Part shown: positions 15,474-22,285 of the stretch, piece by piece | How the letters are laid out: every line of letters begins with the position of its first letter | Numbering within the stretch: the stretch's first letter is position 1 | Origin: an uncultured Alistipes sp. | GTDB taxonomy: Bacteria; Bacteroidota; Bacteroidia; Bacteroidales; Rikenellaceae | NCBI GenBank assembly: GCA_900768015.1 | Contig: CAAGBI010000011.1 | Coordinates: forward strand, 1 to 40,113 | Direction: 5' to 3' | Length of the DNA: 40,113 nucleotides | Position numbers and translations under genes: made by a program | Notes under the pieces: generated by a model | Told to the model about the DNA's origin: nothing | Seen by the model: the letters and a program-made list of their open reading frames with translations, nothing else | Databases searched by the model: none

Positions 15474-16826
15474 TTACTTCTTATTATTCGCTGCCGCGCG
15501 TGCACGCACGATAGTCGACACTGTCTGCTTGCCGATGCGGATGTAGTCCAAAAGGGGCAAGTATGAGGGGCAGGTGTAAGAGCAGCAGCCACACTCGATG
15601 CAATCCACGGTGTTGTGCTCCTCGGCCATATCCCACTTCTGCATCTTTGCCAACTTAGACAAGAGGTATGGCTCAAGACCCATGGGGCAGACGCTCACGC
15701 ACTTACCACACTTGATGCACGACATCTCCTTGCCGCGTGCTGCCTCGGCGCCTGTGATGACCGTGAGACCCGAGCAACCCTTAATCAATGGCGCGGTGAT
15801 GTCCACCACCGAGCGACTCATCATAGGGCCACCATTCAAGAGCTTAACATCGCCCTCGGGGATGCCTGCCAACTCGAAGAAGCGGCTTGCGGGAGTACCG
15901 AAACGAGCGAGGTAGTTGTGTGTAGAGTTAAGGTGCTTGCCCGTAACCGTTACGACACGCTCGATGAGGGGCTTATTCTTCTGCACAGCCTCGTAGATAG
16001 CCACACATGTCGAGACATTGCACACCACAGCACCCACAGAGATGGGCAATGCTGGTGGGGGTGGCACCTCGCGACCCGTTACGGCTGCGATAAGCTGCTT
16101 CTCGCCACCCTGGGGGTAGCGCATCTTCAAAGGCATAACCTCGATGCCCCTATATCCATCGCGGGCGATAACCTCGCGCAAGTGCTTAACAGCATCAGGC
16201 TTATTATTCTCGACACCGATAACTGCACGCTCAACGCCTATGGCACGCATAACAATCTCAACACCAGTGAGTACCATCTCTGCGCGCTCGAGCATCGTGC
16301 GGTAGTCCGATGTGAGGTAGGGCTCACACTCCACGCCGTTGACAACCAATATCTCGGCCTTATGACCATCGGGGATGGTGAGCTTGACATGCGTAGGGAA
16401 CTGCGCACCACCAAGGCCTACGATACCCGCATCCTTAATCTTTGCGATAATCTCCTTAGGCTCAAGCGTACACTCGCGCTTGTGGTCGGGTGTGCGGTCG
16501 ATAGTCTCGAGCCACTCGTCGCCCTCACGCTTGATGACGACCATCATGCGGCGCTGACCCTGACCATTGGGGAACATATCGACATTTACCACCGTACCCG
16601 AGATTGGCGAGTGGATATTTGCCGATACGAAGCCTGCAGACTGACCTACAATCTGACCTGTGAGCACCTTATCACCCTTCTGTACTACGGGTGTTGCGGG
16701 AGCACCGATATGCTGCACCATGGGCAACTTCACCTCATCGGGAAGCTCCAACACCTCGATAGCCTTATCCTTGCTCCACTCTTTATTGTCGTGCGGATGA
16801 ATACCGCCAATTGGGAATGTTCTCAT
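15474..16826 (-). CDS. rnfC: Rnf complex subunit RnfC
   Basis: 450-residue soluble NADH-side subunit, homologous to Complex I 51-kDa protein and NqrA at its core. It begins MRTFPIGGIHPHDNK. The NADH/FMN region includes GLGGAQFPTHVK and NGVECEPYL. Two [4Fe-4S] motifs follow: CIKCGKCVSVCP (about residues 370-381) and CIECGCCSYTCP (about 409-420). A TTG at 16832 would add two residues; the ATG at 16826 is preferred. It lies 11 nt after rnfB. RnfC and the nqrA product at the other end of the window are distant relatives. Confidence 0.96.
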   Translation of the reverse strand: MRTFPIGGIHPHDNKEWSKDKAIEVLELPDEVKLPMVQHIGAPATPVVQKGDKVLTGQIVGQSAGFVSANIHSPISGTVVNVDMFPNGQGQRRMMVVIKREGDEWLETIDRTPDHKRECTLEPKEIIAKIKDAGIVGLGGAQFPTHVKLTIPDGHKAEILVVNGVECEPYLTSDYRTMLERAEMVLTGVEIVMRAIGVERAVIGVENNKPDAVKHLREVIARDGYRGIEVMPLKMRYPQGGEKQLIAAVTGREVPPPPALPISVGAVVCNVSTCVAIYEAVQKNKPLIERVVTVTGKHLNSTHNYLARFGTPASRFFELAGIPEGDVKLLNGGPMMSRSVVDITAPLIKGCSGLTVITGAEAARGKEMSCIKCGKCVSVCPMGLEPYLLSKLAKMQKWDMAEEHNTVDCIECGCCSYTCPSYLPLLDYIRIGKQTVSTIVRARAAANNKK

Positions 16827-16837
16827 CGTCAACTTTA

Positions 16838-17719
16838 CTATTTAGCGGTTTCACTCTTCACTGCTGCGGGTGCCTCCGCCTTGGGTGCAGTCTCCTTGGG
16901 TAGTGGCTCCATGTTCTTGAGCGTTATAGCACCCGTTGGGCACTCGTTAACACACTTGCGACACAACTTACACTTCTCGGGGTCGATATATGCGAGGTAG
17001 CTGTCGATGGTGATAGCACCGAAGGGGCACACCTTGGCACACTTACCACAACCGATACATCCCGCCTTGCAGACCTTCATGACCACTGAGCCACGGTTCT
17101 TCGAGCGGCATGCTACATATACTGCACGGTTTTTAGGCCACTTCTTGCGCAACTCGATAAGGGCCTTGGGGCAGGTCTTGACACACGCACCACAAGCCGT
17201 ACACTTATCGGGGTCTATCTCCACAAGGCCTGTCTCGGTGTTGATGCTCATAGCACCGAACTTACACGCCTGAACGCAGTCGCCATAGCCGATACAACCG
17301 AAGGCACAGCCCGACTCACCGATGTAGAAGGTGTTTACCACGGCGCAACTCAAAGCGCCATCGTAGTGGTTAACCTTGGGTCGCTTCTGGCAAGTACCGC
17401 CGCAACGCATAGTAGCCACCATGGGTGACTTCTCCGCAGCCGCCTTACCGAGGTATCCCGCAATAGACTTCATGACATCGCCACCTGCAACAGGACAGTA
17501 CAACGAGCCTATGTTATCGCGTGTAACCAAAGCCTCGGACATGGCGCGGCAGCCAGCAAAGCCGCAACCGCCACAATTAGCACCAGGAAGCATCTTCTCC
17601 ACCTCATCGATGCGAGGGTCCTCTTCGACCCTGAACTTCTGGGCAACGAAATAGAGAATAACAGCCAATACCACACCCAACACACTGAGTGTCAAAACTG
17701 TTAAAACTAAAGGGTTCAT
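16838..17719 (-). CDS. rnfB: Rnf complex subunit RnfB
   Basis: 293-residue membrane-anchored ferredoxin-type subunit that receives electrons from ferredoxin. One N-terminal helix (about residues 3-27) is followed by the Fe-S domain GANCGGCGFAGC (Cys49, 52, 57, with a further Cys near 74) and then four ferredoxin-like cysteine clusters (CxxxxxCxxxC at about 141-153, CTACGACVKTCP, CIGCGKCAKVCP, CKLCRKCVNECP). This is the long RnfB form, richer in clusters than the proteobacterial protein. The C-terminus is an Ala/Glu/Lys/Pro tail. Its start overlaps the rseC-like stop by 4 bp (ATGA), so the two are translationally coupled. Confidence 0.96.
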   Translation of the reverse strand: MNPLVLTVLTLSVLGVVLAVILYFVAQKFRVEEDPRIDEVEKMLPGANCGGCGFAGCRAMSEALVTRDNIGSLYCPVAGGDVMKSIAGYLGKAAAEKSPMVATMRCGGTCQKRPKVNHYDGALSCAVVNTFYIGESGCAFGCIGYGDCVQACKFGAMSINTETGLVEIDPDKCTACGACVKTCPKALIELRKKWPKNRAVYVACRSKNRGSVVMKVCKAGCIGCGKCAKVCPFGAITIDSYLAYIDPEKCKLCRKCVNECPTGAITLKNMEPLPKETAPKAEAPAAVKSETAK

Positions 17720-18135
17720 AACTCTTTTATAATTGTAAATTTTATCTTTTTATCAAACATCTTGCGCATGAGGTACAACGCCACATAGTAGAGCGACATC
17801 GCCGCCATGGAGCTGAGCGCCGCTATGCCATCCTCCACGCCAAAGGCCTTCACGCCAAAGAGCACACCGACCAAGACGATAAGGGGCAACACATAGCTCC
17901 ACACAACCGAGATGAGGCCCATGCGCTTATGCTCAAGCGCCACTACGACCCTCTCACCGGGCGTGTACTCCGCAGCGTAGGGAGTCTTAACGACAATCTC
18001 GCGCTTCTCGCCACGCTCGCCACATACGCTCTTGGCATGGCAACCAGCGCAAGCGCTCTCGGGCATAACGCTAACGATAACCGTATCGCCAGCGACACTC
18101 ACCACAACGCCTCTATGTTGCAACGAAGAACTCAT
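17716..18135 (-). CDS. RseC/MucC-family positive regulator
   Basis: 139-residue inner-membrane protein of the SoxR-reducing system RseC family. The N-terminal domain is a small beta barrel with the cysteine set CAGCHAKSVC (about residues 29-38). Two transmembrane helices follow (about 76-96 and 104-122). RseC-like proteins are regularly the first gene of Bacteroidota rnf operons, and some proteobacterial Rnf-like complexes help keep SoxR reduced. Here it probably serves Rnf assembly or redox coupling. Its partner is inferred from the 4-bp overlap with rnfB. Confidence 0.88.
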   Translation of the reverse strand: MSSSLQHRGVVVSVAGDTVIVSVMPESACAGCHAKSVCGERGEKREIVVKTPYAAEYTPGERVVVALEHKRMGLISVVWSYVLPLIVLVGVLFGVKAFGVEDGIAALSSMAAMSLYYVALYLMRKMFDKKIKFTIIKEL

Positions 18136-18159
18136 AACCCACCTAACCTACCAAATCGT

Positions 18160-19746
18160 TTAGTCGCAGTAGTGGTTTACCAATGGCATCAACCACTCGT
18201 GGCCAAAGGCACAGGGCGAGAGACGCAACACGGGAGGGAACTGATAGCGCTTCTTCTCGTTCTCCATGACCATCTTGTGAATCTTCTCCACAACTGCCGA
18301 GTCGAAGCCTGCATTGATAATCTCCTCGCGGTGCTGCTTCTTCTCAATCATGCGGAAGAGGATGGCGTCGATAACCTCGTAGTGGGGCAAGTGGTCGCTA
18401 TCCTTCTGGTTGGGGCGCAACTCCGACGATGGCTCCTTGTCGATGATAGCATCGGGGATGACATCGCCAAATGTAGCGTTGATATAGCGTGCCAAGTCGT
18501 AAATCTCACCCTTGTACAAGTCACCTGTAGGGCTGAACGTACCCGAAGTATCGCCATAGAGCGTGCACCAGCCGAGGGCGTTCTCACTCTTGTTCGACGA
18601 ATTGAGAAGCATGTAGCCCGTCTTATTCTGAAGGGCCATAAGCATCGTTGTACGGATACGGGTCTGGATATTCTCCTCCGTAGCATCGAACTCCGTGCCG
18701 CCGATAACTGGCTGGAGCGTGCCAACGATAGCGTTGTAGGCCTCGATGATGGGCAATACGCTATACTCTACGCCAAGGTTCTCTGCCAAGCGCTTTGCAT
18801 CCTCCACGCTGTCGTTGGGCGTAAAGGGCGAGGGCATGAGCAACACGCGGACATTCTCCTTACCGAATGCGCCCACAGCGATGCAAGCGACAACGGCCGA
18901 GTCAATACCTCCCGAGAGACCTATGCAGGCCTTAGTGTAGCCATTCTTGTGGAAGTAGTCGCGCGTACCGAGACATGCCGCCTCATAAATCATGCGAGTG
19001 CGGTCGTTGTATGTTGTCAAGGGTACATCGAAGGGCTTGTTCTCAGCCTCGGTGTCAAAGATGCGCATATCCTCCTTGAAGCTATCGAGCAACATAACCA
19101 AGCGACCCTCACTATTTAGGATGCCCGAAGTACCATCGTAGACGATATCGCCCGAGCCACCCACCTGGTTCATAAGAACGAGGTTCGTACCCTCCGAGAA
19201 TGCCAAGCGGCTCATCTTCTCGAAGCGGCGTGACATGATGCCCTTGCCGTAGCGGCGTGCGTTGATTGATATGATAGCATCGATGTCCTCGTCAATCTCG
19301 TGCATGCGGCTGAGGTCGTCACCCACAACAACACGGAGGTTGCTATCCTTGATGCGAATGGTCTGGCTGCCGATAGATGAGCCCACGATGTAACCCATCT
19401 CGCGGCGCGCTGTGACATAGCGCTTGCCGATATACTCGATGTTACCACAAGCATCGATGTATGCCGCAGCACTGATGGGACCCTCGGCAGTGAGGTAGGG
19501 AGTACCCACAATCGCTGCGATGCCCTTACAGTGGTTTGCGATAGTCTCGACAGCCTCCTCGCAGAGTGTGAGGAATGTTGTCTTTGTGAGCAAGCCATAG
19601 GCGGGAGTTCCCGACACTGCAAACTCAGCGAATACAGCGAGGTCGGCACCCTGCTGCTTAGCCTCGTTGATGGCTGCAATAATTTTTGTTGTGTTGGCCT
19701 TGATGTCACCAACGGTGAAGTTGAGCTGTGCTAATGCAATCTTCAT
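18160..19746 (-). CDS. nadE: NAD+ synthase with degenerate glutaminase domain
   Basis: 528 residues: an N-terminal CN-hydrolase (glutaminase) domain to about 245 and a C-terminal NAD synthetase. The synthetase is intact, with P-loop GLSGGIDSAV (about 276-285), NKSENALGW and ELRPNQKDSD. In the glutaminase domain Glu41 (VFAEFAVSG) and a Lys (GKRY, 108) remain. The cysteine of the canonical ICED motif is replaced by Gly142 (VVVGDD), and the usual LPNYxxFDExRYF stretch is lost. The enzyme is therefore predicted to use free ammonia or a separate glutaminase. The start at 19746 lies downstream of the promoter; a longer frame to 19854 is rejected. It is the first gene before rseC-rnf (24-nt gap). 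Confidence 0.93.
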   Translation of the reverse strand: MKIALAQLNFTVGDIKANTTKIIAAINEAKQQGADLAVFAEFAVSGTPAYGLLTKTTFLTLCEEAVETIANHCKGIAAIVGTPYLTAEGPISAAAYIDACGNIEYIGKRYVTARREMGYIVGSSIGSQTIRIKDSNLRVVVGDDLSRMHEIDEDIDAIISINARRYGKGIMSRRFEKMSRLAFSEGTNLVLMNQVGGSGDIVYDGTSGILNSEGRLVMLLDSFKEDMRIFDTEAENKPFDVPLTTYNDRTRMIYEAACLGTRDYFHKNGYTKACIGLSGGIDSAVVACIAVGAFGKENVRVLLMPSPFTPNDSVEDAKRLAENLGVEYSVLPIIEAYNAIVGTLQPVIGGTEFDATEENIQTRIRTTMLMALQNKTGYMLLNSSNKSENALGWCTLYGDTSGTFSPTGDLYKGEIYDLARYINATFGDVIPDAIIDKEPSSELRPNQKDSDHLPHYEVIDAILFRMIEKKQHREEIINAGFDSAVVEKIHKMVMENEKKRYQFPPVLRLSPCAFGHEWLMPLVNHYCD

Positions 19747-19761
19747 ATCTTGATGTCTAAT

Positions 19762-19812
19762 ATTTTTCGCCCGAAAAATCGCCCCTATACCATAGGTATA
19801 GTTACTCGGGCG
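19762..19812 (-). promoter_or_regulatory. Nested inverted repeats in the nadE leader
   Basis: Three overlapping symmetries lie between the nadE promoter and start codon. One is an 8-2-8 palindrome (ATTTTTCG/CGAAAAAT) at 19762-19779. One is a hairpin CTATACC/GGTATAG (19785-19801). The third is an outer pair CGCCCGA (19768-19774) with TCGGGCG (19806-19812). Some pairings exclude others. This could be an operator or an RNA control element. Confidence 0.5.
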
Positions 19813-19820
19813 CAAAGGTA
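19812..19820 (-). promoter_or_regulatory. -7 box of the nadE-rnf operon
   Basis: The minus strand reads TACCTTTGC. Transcription should start near 19805, giving a leader of about 59 nt. Confidence 0.7.
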
Positions 19821-19989
19821 GTAAAAAAATATTGATTTCTTGCAGTTTACACAAAAATTTATTATCTTATTGCGCAGGGCGAAAATAGACCCTCGAAACA
19901 AGATTTTTCACTACACAAAATCGCATCGCTCACCCGCTCGAAATTATTTGCAAATTTTTCCGATAACTCCGTGTTATAGAGCTATATAC

Positions 19990-20019
19990 AAAAAAATAGT
20001 CCCCTCCGCGGAGGGGACT
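19990..20019 (-). terminator. Terminator after the thioredoxin-like gene
   Basis: A perfect 22-bp palindrome centred on CCGCGG (19998-20019) is followed on the minus strand by a T-rich run. It lies 38 nt past the stop at 20058. The rest of 19855-20057 shows no gene. Confidence 0.85.
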
Positions 20020-20057
20020 TAGTTAGTTGGGAGGTTAGGACAAGCTACACCGTCATT

Positions 20058-20582
20058 TTAGCGCAACTTATCGGCAGCCTCAATGAAGCGCTGCTGCTCC
20101 TCCACAGACATCTCACCCTTAGAGATGTAGACGAGCTCACCCGCCTTTGTCACGAGCATGATGACGAACTTATCGTTGCAATCGCCCAAGCGCCAAGCAC
20201 TCGACACCCAGTGGTCGGGGTCGCAGAGGATGGTAGCGCCATTCTTCGCCGTACGCGACTCAGCAATCTGACGAATAACAGAGTCGGGCACAGGGTACCA
20301 CGAATCCTTAAGGTTGATGATGCCGAAGCCCTCGATGTTGGGGCCAGCGAGACGCTTAGTCTCCTCGATGTGAGTGATGAACTCATCGTTCTGCTTAGGC
20401 ACATCGGGGTCTACATAGAAGATCATCAAGTTCTTCTCACCCCACCAAGGCAGACGCGCCTTCTGTGCGTCGAGATCCTGCACTTCGACATTGCGCACAC
20501 GGCGAGGCAATGACTGAGCCTCTGCGCTAATATTGAAGAGCATAACGGCTGCAAAAACAAGAAGCAATGCTTTAATTTTCAT
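20058..20582 (-). CDS. Periplasmic thioredoxin-fold (YtfJ-like) protein
   Basis: 174 residues with a signal peptide cleaved near AEAQ (about residue 22). The remainder suggests a thioredoxin-like fold: KNLMIFYVDPDVPKQN corresponds to the beta strand and active-site loop, but no CxxC is present, so redox catalysis is unlikely. ATILCDPDHWVSSAWRLG and a final strand VIMLVTKAGELVYISKGEMS resemble YtfJ-type proteins. Single-gene transcript with its own promoter and terminator. Function unknown; the family call is tentative. Confidence 0.6.
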   Translation of the reverse strand: MKIKALLLVFAAVMLFNISAEAQSLPRRVRNVEVQDLDAQKARLPWWGEKNLMIFYVDPDVPKQNDEFITHIEETKRLAGPNIEGFGIINLKDSWYPVPDSVIRQIAESRTAKNGATILCDPDHWVSSAWRLGDCNDKFVIMLVTKAGELVYISKGEMSVEEQQRFIEAADKLR

Positions 20583-20626
20583 AGTATAATTTGATTAAAT
20601 TTTAACTACATTTTGCGGTTAACTCT

Positions 20627-20635
20627 GCAAAGATA
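20627..20635 (-). promoter_or_regulatory. -7 box of the thioredoxin-fold gene
   Basis: The minus strand reads TATCTTTGC, 44 nt before the ATG at 20582. Confidence 0.65.
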
Positions 20636-20776
20636 GGAAAAATATTATTAAATAACTACATCTTAAATGAGCCTATTTGACCATTTATTGTCCATATAGC
20701 CAACCAACATAGCAATGATTCAACCAACTCGAAGAATTACTCAATGAAACACATCGCACAACTTCGCAAAAAATGT

Positions 20777-20785
20777 TATATTTGC
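20777..20785 (+). promoter_or_regulatory. -7 box of the tyrosine phosphatase gene
   Basis: TATATTTGC, with start site expected near 20792. It overlaps an upstream in-frame start at 20773 and so favours the ATG at 20803. Confidence 0.65.
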
Positions 20786-20802
20786 AAAAATATTACGCAA
20801 CG

Positions 20803-21285
20803 ATGAAACAAAGAATACTTTTTGTCTGCCTCGGAAACATATGTCGCTCGCCAGCGGCAGAGGCAATGATGCAGCTATTAGTCGAGCGCAACGGCCTCAC
20901 AGATAGCGTCATTCTCGACTCAGCAGGAACATATGGTGGACATAGTGGCGAGCGCTCCGACCCACGCATGCGCCGTGCTGCCGAGGCGCGCGGAATACCC
21001 ATGACACACCGCGCACGCCAGGTACGCGAGGAGGACTTCGAGCGCTTCGACATGATCATCGCCATGGACGACAGCAACTACGAGAACCTCTTCCGCCTCG
21101 CCCCCAACCGCGACTACCATGTCAAAATCTACCGTTTTCGCGAGTTCCTGCGTCGCCACACCGAGTGGTCCTATATCCCCGATCCCTACTACGAGGGTCA
21201 CGAGGGTTTTGAGCTTGTACTCGACCTCTTGGAGGATGGATGCAGCACCCTTATCGAGCAACTTAAGAGCGGCAAGATAGAGTAG
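20803..21285 (+). CDS. Low-molecular-weight protein-tyrosine phosphatase
   Basis: 160 residues. The C-X5-R-S phosphate loop is CLGNICRS at residues 9-16 (nucleophile Cys9, Arg15), and the general acid Asp lies in the IPDPYY motif near residue 126. It removes phosphate from tyrosine or arginine residues of cytoplasmic or membrane proteins. No polysaccharide export genes are nearby, so a capsule-kinase partner is not suggested by context. The start was chosen from the promoter position; a 170-residue frame beginning at 20773 is unlikely. Confidence 0.93.
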   Translation: MKQRILFVCLGNICRSPAAEAMMQLLVERNGLTDSVILDSAGTYGGHSGERSDPRMRRAAEARGIPMTHRARQVREEDFERFDMIIAMDDSNYENLFRLAPNRDYHVKIYRFREFLRRHTEWSYIPDPYYEGHEGFELVLDLLEDGCSTLIEQLKSGKIE

Positions 21286-21295
21286 ACATAAACAC

Positions 21296-21338
21296 AAAAA
21301 AAGTAGAGCTATTCGGTTGAATAGCTCTATACTTTTTT
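21296..21338. terminator. Bidirectional terminator between phosphatase gene and rpmH
   Basis: AGTAGAGCTATTC and GAATAGCTCTATACT arms with a GGTT loop, flanked by A7 on the left and T6 on the right; it serves both converging genes. Confidence 0.92.
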
Positions 21339-21363
21339 ACAACGAACTGTCGAACGCTATCGA

Positions 21364-21525
21364 CTAGTTGTACTTGAATGTTGCCTCGTCTGATACAGTC
21401 AACTTCTTGCGACCCTTTGCGCGACGTGCAGCCAATACCTTACGGCCATTGGCAGTAGCCATTCTCTGACGGAAACCGTGCTTGTTGATGCGCTTACGGC
21501 GAGAAGGCTGATAAGTTCTTTTCAT
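21364..21525 (-). CDS. rpmH: 50S ribosomal protein L34
   Basis: 53-residue basic protein beginning MKRTYQPSRRKR, with the invariant KHGFRQRMATANGRKVLAARRAKGR core. An ATG six bases upstream (21531) would add Met-Ala. The C-terminal LTVSDEATFKYN is slightly longer than in enteric L34, as is usual for Bacteroidota. It has its own strong promoter. rnpA and dnaA, its common neighbours elsewhere, are not adjacent. Confidence 0.96.
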   Translation of the reverse strand: MKRTYQPSRRKRINKHGFRQRMATANGRKVLAARRAKGRKKLTVSDEATFKYN

Positions 21526-21596
21526 TGCCATAGTACTATCTGTTTTTTATTGTTTTGTCCTACAAATAAATGCGTTTAGTGCTTCTTTTGCGAGGT

Positions 21597-21628
21597 GCAA
21601 AGGTACAACCTTTTTTTATAATTGCAAA
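21597..21628 (-). promoter_or_regulatory. rpmH promoter
   Basis: On the minus strand TTTG (21625-21628), 19 nt, then TACCTTTGC (21597-21605). Start site near 21590, giving a leader of about 65 nt. Confidence 0.8.
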
Positions 21629-21705
21629 TAAAACTCGAAAAAAATCAACATTTTCCTCGATTATCGCACTTTATCACACCTCTGCGCGACACTATTTCGC
21701 GCCAA

Positions 21706-22257
21706 TTAATCCTCGAAGAGGTTGATTTCGCCGCGCTCCACTTTGCCGTGCATTGCGGCCAGCTCACCAATCGCGGGAGAGATTACAGCCAGCGTATCCT
21801 CGATTGCTCGCTCGCCACCACCCTTGATGCGGTAGAGCATCGCGGCATACAGGGCGCGGAAGCATAGCTCCGTATCGCTAATATCGTCGTTATCAAGGAT
21901 TGTGCGCAGGCGTGGCAACTCCGCAGCAAGGCGCGCATATGTCACGCGGTAGTGCTCACCCACGGGGAGCTTCATAAGCTGCAAATGGAGGTTATGCAAA
22001 TCGGCCACAAGGTGCAGCGTGTGGTCGATATGACCCTTCTCCTCTTTGCCCTCCTTGCGCAGTAGCTCCACAATCTGCATATACCAGTTAAAGATATTTT
22101 CTTTCTGCTGCTCATCGGCGCCCTCAACCCTCGCTACGAGTGTCGAGTAGATAGCTTCGGGGCTAAACTGCAGGGCACGCAACAGGTCCTCAATCTGCCA
22201 TAGGTAGAGGATATACTCTGCGATATTCTCTCTACGCTTCTGCAATGCTATAAGCAT
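21706..22257 (-). CDS. DUF4924 family protein
   Basis: 183-residue, largely alpha-helical cytoplasmic protein matching the Bacteroidota DUF4924 family, from the start (LQKRRENIAEYILYLWQIEDLLRA) to the ending (ISPAIGELAAMHGKVERGEINLFED). No catalytic motif is evident and its function is unknown. It is the last gene of the cdd-rluA-dtd-nuclease operon, 28 nt after the nuclease gene. No terminator was seen before rpmH. Confidence 0.75.
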   Translation of the reverse strand: MLIALQKRRENIAEYILYLWQIEDLLRALQFSPEAIYSTLVARVEGADEQQKENIFNWYMQIVELLRKEGKEEKGHIDHTLHLVADLHNLHLQLMKLPVGEHYRVTYARLAAELPRLRTILDNDDISDTELCFRALYAAMLYRIKGGGERAIEDTLAVISPAIGELAAMHGKVERGEINLFED

Positions 22258-22285
22258 ACTTCTTTTATATTATATAGGGTTTCGA

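Noticed and set aside
15615..17000. Long plus-strand open frame (about 460 codons) over the rnfC region
   Set aside because: Antisense shadow of rnfC, which has complete family motifs and operon context; the shadow has no recognisable domain or promoter.
17929..19119. Long plus-strand open frame (about 396 codons) over nadE
   Set aside because: Antisense to nadE; the codon bias of nadE leaves the opposite strand open.
20058..20582. Thiol-disulfide oxidoreductase
   Set aside because: The fold looks thioredoxin-like, but there is no CxxC at the active-site loop, so catalytic redox activity is not supported.
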